From NCBI GenBank assembly GCA_013398955.1, contig VWPU01004201.1:88594-152593 (forward strand): a stretch of DNA of 64,000 nt, written 5' to 3'. The stretch's first letter is position 1; each line of letters begins with the position of its first letter. Of the stretch, positions 39,825-52,612 are shown piece by piece. The notes beneath the pieces are model-generated. The model saw nothing but the letters and a program-made list of their open reading frames with translations, was not told the origin of the DNA and made no database searches. This DNA comes from Callaeas wilsoni (taxonomy: Eukaryota; Chordata; Aves; Passeriformes; Callaeidae). The position numbers and the translations under genes were made by a program.

Positions 39825-42800
39825 TGGCCGGGCTCGCTCAGGCTGGTTGGTGGGCGAGATTGGGTTACATGGCAGAAATCATAACAAACGCAGGAAACAG
39901 ATCAGCACTCCCTGGGTTTAACACCCCCTCTGGAGACCCTGCCGGTTTCCACACTGCAGATGGTTTTAACCCTGTCCTGAAACATGTCTGTGTGGCATGC
40001 TCTGCTCTGGTGAAGTCAAGCCTGGTACATAAAATAAAAGGAAATCAAGGCAGCAGAGGAATGGTCCCAAGAGGCGCCGGTCAGAGAGGTCCAAAGGGTT
40101 TTACATCGCTTTTTATGAATGGGCACAGAAATATGAACCCTGCTGAGCGGCGGTCAAATAAGAGTAACCAGACTTCAGTGATGGAGTCCCTTGGCTGAGT
40201 TGTGGGATGACCCCCTCCCTGTTCCCTGCCAGCTCTGTGTGGCTTTGCCTCCCCGCAGCCGCAGAGCATCTCCATCACCTGGAGCTTGGCTCTCCTGTTT
40301 TTGCTCTCAGCACTGCACTTCCAGCACGGGACAGGAGGAAAACCCCATCTGCCTTCATGCAGCTTTAGTAACTCCAGTGCCAAAAAACCAGTTGTGCCCT
40401 CAGCTGCTTAGTTTTGGTGGGTGAGTTGATGCAATGTGTCCATCTGAAAGAGGACATCTTTCATAAAACCAACTCTGCAGGACTGTACTTTGTTTAACAA
40501 GCTCAAAGGAAATTATGTGAACACATTACTGATTCTCTCAAGTACTGATTTGGTTTCAGGTGGTGTTTTTTTCACTTTATGGCAGGATGCTTTAGGAACA
40601 AGTCCTACCTGTGATGTGAAGTGTTGCTCAGCCTGGATGAGCTTTGCAATCTCCAAACTGAAGGTGTTTGGGGAAAAAGAAGACATTTCTCACGAAATCA
40701 TAATGACCACAGCACTACCTTTGTCCCTCTCTGGGAACTCAGATGCTCTGGAAACAGCAATCTTGAAAGGTGAAACATGGTCACCTGCAGGCTATGAATC
40801 CTTTTCATATGCAAATGTGACAGCAAAAGGACAGAAAAGTGCCTGCCAAAAACCATCGCTGGGAATTTGCCTGAGTGAGGGTTGTAGGACTAGAGTGGTA
40901 CCATGGCTTCCTTCCAGCAGGACTGCAAAAGGGTAATAGTGCCATATCACATCGTCCTGCAAAGCTCCTATAACTGGTGGAATAAGGAAGAGTTTCTTAA
41001 TTTAGCTTCCCCTGTATTAAAAGCTTATGAAAACAGTAAAAAAAAAAAGACATAGGAGTAGAGTATTACAAAAACCCAAACAAACCTCAAAACACACCCA
41101 CCCTGGAAATGTCTCCCATTCACAGCTTCACCAAGTATTTTCTTTTAACTCACCACAAGACTTCCCAGAAGAACAACTGAAAAGACATTAGACATTATTT
41201 ATTTTTCTTTTTAAAATATTGTTTTAGAAACCTCCCAGAAGGGAGAAAAATAAAGTAAATTATTATAGTACCCCATCAGCACAATCACCAAGCTCAAAAT
41301 GAAGAAGGCTACAGTGATCTAAGTATTCCTTTGACGTAAGATGCTTTTAAATTTCACAGTCAGCTGTTCTGCTTCCTTTTACAAAGACACTTCTACTTAA
41401 TGTCTTCTAAGTCACCTTGAACACCCACTGGACATATACAAATTCTTGGTAGCTCTTTTGCTTGTTTCGTGGGTTTGTTTTGGTAATCTGGTTTCATGCA
41501 TGGGAAAGTTCATTCTCTGTAGTAAATGAAAGGCTTTCATAAGGGGTCTTCTTTCCATTGGAGACATGATTAGAGGCCAATTGCTATTCAAACCAACTGT
41601 AATAAAAAGGGCTTGTTGTGAAGAACACAGCTCTATTTCTTTTTATTAAAGCGCAGAACTACTCACAGTAACCTTTTGCAAGACAACTGAGAATAAAAAC
41701 AGCTTCACCATGCTGTATTTCACACAGCAGCTTGCCAAGAATACGAGTTTCTCAGGAGTCAGAGCTGCAGCAGAGGAGCAGATGTGGCTGTTGCTGCCGA
41801 GGTGGGCCCCGGCCAGCAGCCTCCCGTCCTGTGGGTCAGCACGCACGGTGGTAACGTGCTGGGCAAAGGGGCTCAAACTCATGCTGTGCCTTCATCTGCT
41901 CCTGGCCCAGAGTCAAGGCCTGCTGCAGCCGGAGGAGAGCTGTGAAGTTTACGGGGTTTATGGGGTGCCGATCGCCCTCTGACAAGGGCAGGCATTTCCT
42001 GCAGCTACCAGATTTCCCTCCTGCATCCCTGGGCTTAGTACTGAGATGAGCTTCGTACCTTCTGCTGTACTATTCCAGACCTAACCCATACGGGCAGGGG
42101 GAATAATGGACAGACTTGCAGCTAAATATGGAAAGGACAGGAGCCACCTCCGCCTTGCTCCTATTACCTCTTAAAAAGCAAAAGCAGACTGTGGCACCAT
42201 AAACCAGCATCTCCACAGAGCCTGCAGTTTTCTGAACCTTGATGAACTTGAGCTGTGAACACCACAGAAAGCACAGAGCTCTTTCACAGATGTGGCTTCG
42301 TGTGCTGCTTTGGACCTTGCAGAAAGGATGGTTCTGATCTGAGACCAGGAGAGATGGAGCAAAGGAGGGTTGAATGAGAGGTCTCTGAAAAATAATCTTT
42401 ACTTTGGTTCTCTTTGATGAGGCAAGAGAAAGACAATGAAGACATGTTTACTCTTCTTCTTCCTCCTGCAGTATATCAGCTGATTCAGACGCTCACACAC
42501 ACCAACCTCATTACTTTGAGCACCCCAAATTTTCTCCTAATTTTAGCTAACCTTGATGAACTATTTAAATAGGTATTAGTATTAAAATTGCCAATATTCT
42601 GGAAAGCTTTTTCAGCTCCTTTGTAATGAGCAGAAGAACGTTATGTTGGTTTGTTTGCCTCCCCTTAAAACCGAGTTATGCTGCTGTTTTCTGCAAGGCA
42701 TCTAGAGTAAAAAAAAATTGTATAACACTGAAATCTGCACATGGTTATCTTTATAAATTTGCAAAAGAGGTTAAACATGTAGTATCATTAAACAAGAAGA

Positions 42801-44138
42801 AACCTGTTTTCTTAAGGAGACAAGTTACTTTGTTTGAGGCAGCCAGAAGACTTATGACCGGGGCCTTGGAATACAGTGAGCACAAGAACCACCTCTCAGA
42901 TTTTTGGCTTTCCAGACCTAGGAAGCAATGTTTGGAGCACGAATTTCCAGATGGAACCTACATGCAATCTAGTCCTACAGGTCTGTTTTTGAAGTTGTGC
43001 TGTTAGGTAGCCTTACACACTGAGCCAAATCCAGTTTGGATGTATTCACACAAAGCACATAGGTTTAAATATAAACATCTGTGCATGCAAGCAAGGACAT
43101 GTAGTAACTTCTGGGGACAAGTGAATTTAGTTGTGCACAGATGCTGTACTGAAACCTGGACAGTGTGCGTTTGGATTAATCTGACTTCAGACTGTGCAAA
43201 GTCGTAATTAAGAACAAGATCTCTCCCACTCCAAACTTGAGATTTACAGGTCAGATTTAAAACGAAATCACCAGTTACGTGGGGCATTATACACCAGATT
43301 TCCACCTGAAGCAATTAACTTCTAGAGACAAAGGAAGAAGGAAGAAAAATATCTTTTGGCTCTATGTATTATTATTTCTTGTAACCACACTGTCCTCTAT
43401 CATATGATAAAGCAGAAATATATGTAAGGAATCGTTCAGTCAATGGTTGTCACTATGTACACAGATGGTCTGAAATCACACCTTCACCCTCTAACGAAAC
43501 ACAAAAGGCAAGGTTTTTTTCTTCCATTGAGGACTACCAAATGTTAGGGTGTATTGACCATAACAAGCCTGGCAAACAAAAGCTTCCATGTCCATTCCTG
43601 GACTAATTCAAAATATAAAATTTGGTAGAATTTTTCTTCTTCTCTGACCAAGACTTTGAAAACAAGCAGACAGACACATGTTATGTAATGCAAATCAATA
43701 AGCATTTTCCAAATATTTAAAATTTCAGATTTTGAAAAATATGCAGTGAAGCCCTTTTAAGCAGACCCTCGTGCCCAGATATCCTTAAAGGAAAACAATT
43801 CTGCCCTGCATCTATGTGGCATTATGAAACAGCTGCCAGAGAAGACACGAAGTCCTACTATGCTAGGCCTGAATGTGTGCACACAGCTTTAAATACAAAA
43901 TCTCCTTACAAGCCTCAGCTGGGCTGAAGCGAAGTGGATTCCCTGGGTCTTGCACTCCACCTACTACAGAAACTTCAGCTGCCTCCATTAAGAGTTGCAA
44001 GCTGAATCACAAAAACACATTCACATCTTATTTATTTAAGGCATCAATCTACCTTTCTGGCTGAGTGGGTGGATTTTCCAGATGCATTCCTGACCGAGCC
44101 GAAAAGTATCTGCAGGACACAAACCTCTCCACACAGCC

Positions 44139-44148
44139 ATTGCGCAAC
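44139..44148. promoter_or_regulatory. C/EBP-like palindrome ATTGCGCAAC
   Basis: Nine of ten bases match the ideal C/EBP dimer site ATTGCGCAAT. It lies inside a small CpG-containing patch. Such sites also occur by chance in a window of this size. Confidence 0.25.
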
Positions 44149-44930
44149 TCCGGTCCGTGCCGGCTCCAGGCACTGAGCAAGACTCCTTCCCACTCATGCC
44201 TCTCTCCCGATCTCTCTCCACTTTCCAGAGTCTCAGCCCACTCACTTAACCCAGGCTGCAACAGGACAAATGGAAATGTCTTGGCTCTTGGCTGCTTCAC
44301 CTAAGGTTTACCCATATACAGAAGGCTAACTGAGACTGGGTAAAATTTTAATCCAAGCTTTTGTAGTGCAGCACAGTGGAGTTTGAATTGGTTTTGGCTT
44401 AGCAAAGCAACATACTGTTTCCTTGTGTTTGCAACAGGACAAATCATCCTAAAATACTTACCCCATTCTTTATTTGTGCTATCCCTTATACTGTTGTCTC
44501 TCATAGGCTTCTTTAGGCTTTTACAGGCTTTCCCCAGCTTTTATATACGATATGTTACAGAGATCTGGAGTTGACAGTATTATCTATGTAGTAACTCAAA
44601 ATGATCAGCATGGTGATGCTCTTGCTCAGCGTGGAAGTCCTTTCATGCAGCATCGGTTCTTCTTGCTATTGCTGTTTTAAGGACAGGTGTCTTTAAAGAG
44701 GTAGTTGCCTCAGATCCCTAAATGTAGCTGATATGACTCCTACCTTAAGTCCTATATTCAAATTTCATATGGAAGTCAATGTTCAGACAGAAAATTTTCT
44801 CTCTGAAAATTATCAAGAAATTGTCAAGTGCAACAACATGATGTAGTTGCATTCAGAGTGTTACCTTGCCAGGACACTAGCCAGGCTCAGGGCTGCTGAG
44901 TGTGATGATAGAGGACAGCAGAGACATTTA

Positions 44931-44970
44931 GGTCTGGGTCTAGGTCCAGGTCCCACATTCAGGTCTGGGT
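44931..44970. repeat. Degenerate GGTCTG/GGTCCA hexamer repeat
   Basis: GGTCTG, GGTCTA, GGTCCA and GGTCCC units follow one another, and GGTCTG recurs after a short gap. It is a short imperfect tandem repeat. Confidence 0.7.
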
Positions 44971-47900
44971 GAAGCTGGTTAAGTTTCACACCTTCCTTGC
45001 AGTGGCTCCCCCAGGAAACCAGGCACCAACCACACACAGAGCTACGGTACAGATTAAGGAAATTCCTAAGAATTAAAAAATAATCTAGGATATCAAAGTA
45101 AGCAGCACATGACAGGTATGTGTTTAATTTGTGTGTGTGGTTAGGTTCATCCAATAAAACAGCCTCAAGGGAAAACAGCACCCCTTTTCTCATGGAAAGA
45201 CCAGTGTCCCTGTGTCGCTTTCTGACGGGAAATTGTTATGAAGAAGGTACAGAAAAGCCAAAGATCAGTTGGACACATTTGACCACTTGCAAGTGTAGAG
45301 TTAACAGCATACAGTAAAGAGCAAAGTATAGTAGCAGCTGGCTACAAATGCAGATTTGTATTCGGAATAAAGCTTAAGAGGAGCTCAAGAGTAATGCCGG
45401 TGCATTCTACAATCCCACCGCAGTGCTGAGAGAGTCCACTAACATGTATTTTCAACTGTTTTTTCCTTCCATTTTGTGATGGCTTCGTATCTGAAGTTTT
45501 CATTTCTGCCACAGTTTTCCTGTGTAACTCCTTTGCATGGAAACATAATGGTACCAAGTGCTGAAAACAGTGCTCAGTTTCCTTCCAAGACAGTAATTCC
45601 ACAGGTAACTTTGCTGCAAAGTTGAACAGCCCAGAATGCAGCCTAGGTGTTCTGGCAGCAAGCTAATGTTACCAAACATCATTATTTGTCCAGCTAGTTT
45701 ACAGGGAAATAAAAGCAAAATCCCCAGGTGTCGCTTACAGTGTAGCCAATGTTTTTCATTCCATTTGTAAATACAACATGCTGTTCAGCCCACACACCTA
45801 TTTTATAGCTCTAATGAAAAAGACAGAGCAAAATTCACACATCATGGTGACCACACTGCCTTTCAATTCACCCCTGTAAAAGACAGAGATTGATCTAACA
45901 GGTATTGCTCCAAGCATGAGAATGCAATATATGAAGAAGCATGTCAAGAATTTTAATTGTACTAAATAGGAAAAACCCGTAACTGAGAGAAAATAGATTG
46001 CCTACATAACAACACACAGCTGGAATGACTTTAGTCCCCACAGCACTGCTAAGAGGCCTCTTTATGGGCTTGGATTAGAAGTGCCTTTAGCCAGGCACAG
46101 CAGGACAGGTTGGAGAGGGGCAGCCTCAAACCCACAGACCTCAACGTCTCGGCTCTTTCAGCTCCTGACTAAGTTAGCACAGGACACATAGACCTGATAA
46201 CTTCTTGGATCTTGCTATTACTGCCTGACACTGACGGATTTCTCAGGGTCCACCAACTATTCCCCATCTTTACAAAGATAGGCGGTTTCAAATTTGTTGT
46301 TTGGATATTCCATTTATCTCACATGCCATTACATTGCAAGAGGCAGAAGGTACTGACACAGGAGGGACATACTGGTGGCACAGGGGCACCTTGACAGCTC
46401 CTGAGCACATTCCTCTCCAATGGCAATACTGCATACATATCAGCATTCTTTATTTATTTATTGAGACTTCAGTTCCCTGCCAATTGCTCCAGTACTGGGA
46501 TTATGTACTGGAAAAGAAAAGAAAGACAAAGAAACCGTACATAGGTGGTCCGTCCCTGTGCAATCAATCCCTGATGCTGGGATTGAGGCCCCCGTACAAA
46601 CCCAGGACCTCTGAGGGTGCTGGATTCTCTCAGCTGCTCACGGTTTACCCTAGGAGAGGGCAGGCTCGACCCCCTTCCATCTTACTGGCCATGGCAATTA
46701 AAAGGGTCATTCCAAATGAAATTTCTTGGCCTAAAATGAACAGCCACACGGGCACCGCCTTTCAGTGGGGATTTCATACCCCAGGACACACGCAGGCAAT
46801 ATCCTCATCTGTCAAATATGGCCAGATCAGTGAACTGGAAGGAACATGCCTGACTTTCCTCTGGCTTTGTGTGTCTGAGTGACCCTGTGACTTTTTATTA
46901 AGCCATGTGATTACACACTGCAGGCATACATGTGAAAGAATGCCCAGGGAGGTATGTGGTTGTGGCACCTGAAATCCCTCACTGGTCGTTTACAAACCAT
47001 AAAGAAAAGTTGACAAATTCCTAAAGCTTAGAATTTTTATTTTTTTTTATAGGGGCTTAAGGGTTGTGTGGATATAGCACACCACCAGGCTGATGCCAGA
47101 CATTTTTTTGGTGCCTGTTATTAGAGATGTGAACAATGGTCTGGATTTATCTGGAGACAAGGACTAAAATTATTCCATCTGTGCAGTGTTAATTAATAAA
47201 TGCTATTCCCGAACTATCGCAAACTTCTGAGCCATGAATTTTGATCACATTTGAACAGTTATTTATGGCACAAACTCCCTTGTATTTTTTAAAACCCTCT
47301 TCTGAAAAAGCTTTGTATCTTACAATTTTCATTTTTGCTGTAACCTATTCACAAGGCTTTTATTAGTTGTACACTCCTAAAACTCCCTAGTTGTATTTTA
47401 TCAATGGTGAAGAAATAATATATAACTTCTTACGGTATAAAATACTATAAACAGTGCACGGTGAGAAAATAGTTAAATGGATCTAGTTCAGCTGCTCCCA
47501 AGCCACTCATCAGGGGAAAAAAAAAACCTTACAAGTATGTTTTTAAACCACTTTTTTCCCACTCACCTTTTTTAAAAATATAGCAGATTTCATTACTGCA
47601 TGGCAGGATGATTCATCCATTCCTGGTCCAGAAATTCCTAGACTTGATTCTTACACCTGGAATCATGCTTAGGAGCTAGATTGTTGTAACTGACCAGAAA
47701 AGGTATCCTGACCCAGTCATATCTTACATACCCTACAAAACATACCTAAAGAAGTACCTGCCTTCCTTGTGGGGGTCCCCTGGTAATTTTTATCCATCCT
47801 TCCCTGTCAGCTCTTGACCTAAGGGGTGTGGGGAAGGCTGGAAGATCAGTGCCTTGGTGTGCACTGGACCTTCCCGGGGACATGAGACACTGTACTCTAC

Positions 47901-50900
47901 TGACGGCTCAGCAGGGAAGAGGGGAGGCGAAGGTGAAGAGTATCCTGACTCACTATCTCGAGCATGGAGGTGACCAAGATGGGTGTTTCTGTGGAGAACA
48001 GGCTCACAGTCTGCAATTCTGGCTGTGTTTGCCAAGGGCAAAGGGTAATTATCTTACACAAGCTGTTTAGTCTTCCACTTATCTACATTTTACCGGTCCT
48101 ATCTTCTGATTCCTTGGGAAGCTTCTCTTCATCAGCTTCTCTTCATTCGGCTCATTTCTTTGAAGTCTGTTTTCTAAAACACTACAAGTGTGCTTTGCAA
48201 CAGTTCAAAGAAAATGGCCTCTCCTTTCAGCTATTCCATATTGTACTGTAGCTTTGAATTATGCAATCAGTAATTTCATGGTGAAATTTCTACATTAAAG
48301 ACTCTATTTACTAAAGTGCAGATCTTAAGTTCTTAAACATTAACATAAAGAAACAAAATGCACAATGAATTCTACATCTATTACCTCAGAATGCCAGGAG
48401 TTAGCAAGATCAGATCTTCTACCTTGGAGTCCATTTGATCCCTTCAATTCCCTCGCCTGTGCAGACGCCCAGAGCCCAAATGTCAGAGGAAAGAGTCAAA
48501 CCCTGCCAGAAGGAGATCTCACCCTTCTCTCTACCATCTAGAAACTCATGAGCTCTCATGCCTGAGATTTAGCATCCCCAAAGTGTATCATATTGGAAAG
48601 GAAGCTTTGCCCTTTCTTCATTCATTCTTTCCCAGAGTGAGTTGTGTGTGGGGTGGTGCAAACCAGTGATACTGATTGATGAAAGAGTTAACATTGGTGG
48701 CAATCCAGTAGAGGAAAACCAGTGGAGAGGCTTAGCTTGTCATCTGGAGCAGGTAACTTTAAAACAGCCTGAGAAATGGGGTTGAAGATGAAGTAACTGG
48801 GATAAGAAACATGCTTCTTCACTTTTTCAGTCCAGCAATCTGGAAGCATTGCAGCTGAGCAACTTCTGGCAGCATCCCTGCACATCTGTAGCATCCATTG
48901 AAAAGAAGTAAACAGTATTATTGAGCTGGAAAGACTGCTCTCCTCATCCTCACTGACCCCCTGCAGCAAATCTGTCCCAAGTTCAAAGGAGAAAAAATCT
49001 GATGTGCATTTTCCTAGCAGTTGTCTGCATCTGTATTCATTGTTCTTTAATATGTTAGTGTGTTATACTTAGTATGTTTGGCTTAATATGACCAGTTAAT
49101 GTTCTATTGACTAAATAATACAGTAGCTTGACAAATTCTCAGAAATTAACTTATTTGAGAAGGAAGGACAGAATGATTCAGAAAAAGGGGAAGTGGTGCA
49201 ACACAGTGCGTATTCAGTCCTCTTTCAAAAACTTCTTCCCTAAAATGAGAATTACTGGAGAATGCCTCTCTCCTTCCCTCCTTCTGCTGATCTCTTCCTT
49301 CCTTGAACCAAACTACAGGCTCCGGCAACAAGGCAGCTAATAATAAACTTCTCAGCTGAACTCTAGGAAAGCAGCTTGGTCAAGGTTGTGCCTGCCAAAT
49401 GCTGACCAACACATGTTCCCAGCTGCCAGCAGTGACTGACTGCTAGCCACATTTTTTACAAACCAGTTATACTTTAGCCTTCTGCCCCTCAGAGAACATT
49501 TTGCTCCAAACAAGACCTCTCGATTCCAAAGGATGGAGTCAAAGGTACTTGACTCATGGTTGGCCTATCATGTCTCATGTCCATGGAGCATGCAGGGACT
49601 TCTCCAATCACAATATATTAACACAAATGGTCTTGCACTACGACTCCTGAAACAAAACCCCGCTGCTGTTTTTATCTCTGCCAATACCAGCAGGCTGTAC
49701 AGAAACAGCACTGGCATTTCTATGGTGCCAGCCAGCAGACAAACAGGACTTCTTTCAAAATGACCTTTTACCATGGTTTGTATGATAAAACTTGGTTCTT
49801 GCCTTGGGATTCCCTCTTATTGCCTTCTTTTATCAGCAAGGACACTGGGCCAAGAGGGAACAGCAAGTGACACAGCAGGCGTAACTTTTCCTACTGGTCA
49901 GGCAAGAGCTTGACCTACTCAGCTGCATTTTGGCCTCATGAGCAACCGCTGGGGCTTCACTTGAAATGCTGACCCAGCTGTCCACTGAGTTTGGAGTCTT
50001 TAAAAGACGTGCAGGTCACCTTTCTGTCTGGGGGAGCCCAGTGCCACGTGAGGAAGCAACCAGCATTGCTGAAGGCACGAGGCTCCCGGTCTCTCCAGAG
50101 GCTGCTCAGAGGCTGCCTGGAAATGCAGCAGAGACTATAGAGGTGGGAACACACTGAGTCAGGTTTTCAGAAGAAGGGGAAATACACCCTTTAAGGGACA
50201 CAAAGCATGAGCATCTGCAGTCAAACAGCATGTACACTGGTGCAGGGATGTATGGAAACCAGGTCAGCCTAGCTCTTCATTGAGCTGCCCCTGAAGCTGG
50301 GAAAGATGAGGAGGGTATGGGAGGAAGTTTGGGCTCCAAAACAGTATGGACAAAGAAGGCTCCTTGGATTGGGACACTACTGAATTACACAGTTCTTACC
50401 AGTGCCAGTGCTATGGCTTCATGAACCCATTCCCCCTTTAGTCAAGGCTCTTCTTCTGTACTGCAGATATTTGGGACACCTCCCTGACCACAGCAATGTT
50501 CTCTTCCTGAGGCATAAGGCAGTTATGGTTGGTTCCTAAGGGCTAAACTACCCTGATTCCTCCTCTTGTGATGAAATCTCCTCCTACCACTTCCAGGCTG
50601 CTGGTCCTCTCTCCCCTCCATGCTGCCTCACCAAGCACAACAGCACAAGCATTTCTGGAAATGGTCTTGTATTTCTAAGAGGAGAAATAACTCACCTTGG
50701 TAGCATCACAATAACCGTGAGAAAGAAAGAAATGACAGCAAGTTAGTATGCAAAAATCCCAGTCATGTCACAACAGTGCACTTACTATTGGGACAGTAAG
50801 GATAATGGAGTACCGACTCCTCGCTAAAATCTTCTGCAGTTCACTGCAAGAGAGTGCTGACGAGGGGTAGTCAGGTAGAGGATAACACAGAGGCAACCTG

Positions 50901-51027
50901 TTTTTATAGTTGCTAATGAATATCAATATTTTTTACTTATTTGGAGGTGACAGGAATGAACAGTTAGCATTTCTTCCTATTTCTCAAGATTTGTTTTGCT
51001 TTTTTGCTGTTCCAGGGCTTAATCCAG

Positions 51028-51050
51028 AACAACAACAACAACAACAACAA
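51028..51050 (+). repeat. AAC trinucleotide microsatellite
   Basis: Seven perfect AAC units plus a partial one lie within intron 2, about 1.2 kb beyond the exon 2 donor. Confidence 0.95.
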
Positions 51051-52216
51051 AAGTAGGAAAAAACCCTGTGTGCGGCCTTATGGAGGACTTTCCAAGCCAC
51101 AGATGCTGGCTCTGTGGTTGGCTGATCTATCCAAAATAAAGCTCAACAGCAGGGAGCAGTGGAGTAGTTCAGGGGGTAGAAAAGGTCATGCGAATGCGAT
51201 CCCCACCTCTCAGACTCCACATCTCCTTATGCTTCCTCCTCCTGCTCCTTTTGGGATGGAAGGAATTTTTAACTTATTTTTCATTTTTATTTTCAGCCTG
51301 CCTTTCCTATCCACTTGCCAACTGGGGTCATTGAAAGTGACTCTTGTTGCAGCCACTTTCCCAGGACAGAAAAAATGAGGTGAACTATTATTCTGACGGC
51401 TTATAGGTGAAAAGGCACCAGCAGCTTTGGTGATGAGCCCCTTTGGCTGCTCCAAGACAGAGCTGGCACTGTTGGAGCTCAGAGGCCACCATGTCACCTT
51501 CCCCTTGCCACAGGGACAGGCATTCCCCTGCCCTAGGCAAAACTGTTGGCTGCAGAGACTGAAATCTTTTCCCAACAGCAAGAGATCACAAGAGCCTTGA
51601 AAACGGGGGCCTTGAAGGCTGCTGACCCGTGTACAGATGCGTGGCACCACCCTCCTCATATGAGAAGGCCATTTTGTGTGAACAAACATAAAAAAAGAGG
51701 AAAGTGGAAAAAGGAAAGAAAGTGACTGACCTCACTTTAATAATTTTTGACATCAGAATGCATTCATACCGTATACTTTTCCTTTTCTTTTGAGAGGAGT
51801 GCATAGCCAATGTCCTGGCTCAGCTGATGGTACAGCTTCTGCAAATCTACAGGAGACCCCATGAAATCACTCTGGGGAAAACCTACAAACCCTGCTGCAC
51901 ATCAGTCTGAGGGCTGAAGCAATGCCCAGCTGGGCAGAGGACATGGAAGAGGCATGGCCCCTTTTTTTCACAGCCAGCATATTCATTTCTCTTCAGGTGT
52001 GGGCTTCAATTTCATAACAAAAGAATTATTTCAGAAGCCTTATGCTTGCCAAGAAAATAAACCAAGTCCAAACATCACACCTTCCTCTGGGAGAACATTG
52101 AATGTGGATGATGGGACTGTACCTGTATGTTTTCATGCTGCCAGGAAGAAAGTTTTTCATAGCAAGTGTTTGATTTACCCTAAGCAGTATGCAAAAGCAA
52201 GCTGAAATACTGCTGT

Positions 52217-52223
52217 CACTTAC
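52217..52223 (-). other. Intron 2 splice donor
   Basis: The minus-strand junction TTTG|GTAAGTG has a perfect GTAAGT core. The intron interrupts after codon base 1 of the Gly20 codon. Confidence 0.93.
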
Positions 52224-52274
52224 CAAACCTCTTGTAGCCAAAGGACTGCACCTCCTCCTCCTCCGCAAAGTCGT
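52224..52274 (-). CDS. COLEC12: COLEC12 exon 2 (N-terminal cytoplasmic tail with YKRF signal)
   Basis: On the minus strand the exon is preceded by a pyrimidine-rich tract ending CTTTCTCCAG and followed by GTAAGTG. It is 51 nt, enters and leaves after codon base 1, and with exon 1 encodes MKDDFAEEEEVQSFGYKRF plus the first base of the next Gly codon. I recognise this as the conserved start of vertebrate COLEC12. Four glutamates (residues 7-10), encoded by four consecutive GAG codons, form an acidic patch. Tyr16-Lys-Arg-Phe19 is a YXX-phi sorting motif, reported in the literature on CL-P1 as its internalisation signal. The exon lies on the cytoplasmic side of the membrane span, which exon 3 should encode outside this window. 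The frame also stays open upstream through the acceptor (see findings), but the splice site and family length argue for the 51-nt exon. Confidence 0.96.
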
Positions 52275-52295
52275 CTGGAGAAAGAAAGACACAGC
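52275..52295 (-). other. Intron 1 splice acceptor
   Basis: Reading the minus strand, TGTCTTTCTTTCTCCAG precedes exon 2: a nearly uninterrupted pyrimidine run and a CAG end. A TAATAATC stretch about 20 bases further upstream is a plausible branch-point region. Confidence 0.93.
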
Positions 52296-52583
52296 AGCAG
52301 ATTATTACTATTGCCACTGGAAAAAGATGGGAAGACGTTTTAACAGGTGCATGTTCATGAATTAATGTAAGTTTAATTGATTTGTTAGGCATGCTACTGC
52401 TCTTCCCCTCTGCTGCTCCTATCCCACCTCTGTCTACAAGTGCAGAAGGCAGTTCAGAGCCTTTCCCCCAAGCAGAATCCCCAGCAGAACTCTGGATTAA
52501 AAACTGTGCAGATTTATCACCTGGCAGCCATCCTGAGGCCTGCTTGGGCAGCTGAGTAGAGACTAGAGCAGATATGTCCCTCA

Positions 52584-52612
52584 TGACAATGACAGCCACA
52601 ATGTCATTGTCA
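52584..52612. repeat. 11-bp perfect inverted repeat with SOX-like half-sites
   Basis: TGACAATGACA (52584-52594) and its exact reverse complement (52602-52612) are separated by 7 bp. The element contains ACAAT-GTC-ATTGT (52598-52610), an inverted pair of SOX core sites with a 3-bp spacer, plus a further ACAAT at 52586-52590. It lies about 310 bp upstream of exon 2 in intron 1. Confidence 0.7.

Larger units (their letters stand above)
35027..52216. other. Intronic stretch without recognised gene
   Basis: This is unique intron. GC-richer patches occur at 38880-39850 (with two MARE/AP-1-like sites), 44040-44300 (with a C/EBP-like site) and 46530-46720. The longest open frame of the window (193 codons, 46301-46882, plus) lies here but has no recognisable domain. 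Microsatellites are listed separately. No exon 3 of COLEC12 was found. Confidence 0.55.
1..52223 (-). other. COLEC12: COLEC12 intron 2, left part (at least 52,223 bp, open to the left)
   Basis: Everything left of exon 2 lies downstream in the gene. I searched for the minus-strand reverse complement of exon 3, using the conserved Cys-Thr-Lys-Cys-Lys-Asn-Asn-Trp stretch and the following membrane span. Every GCCCA-containing site failed to match, so exon 3 is probably beyond the left edge. No other exon was recognised. The retroelements and simple repeats inside are listed separately. Confidence 0.8.

Noticed and set aside
40490..40936. 148-codon plus-strand frame
   Set aside because: No recognisable motif, no acceptor or donor pattern, ordinary intronic composition.
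46301..46882. Longest open frame of the window, 193 codons, plus strand
   Set aside because: No domain, signal peptide or family likeness that I recognise, and no convincing splice context. In 64 kb and six frames one frame of this size is expected occasionally in a GC-richer patch.
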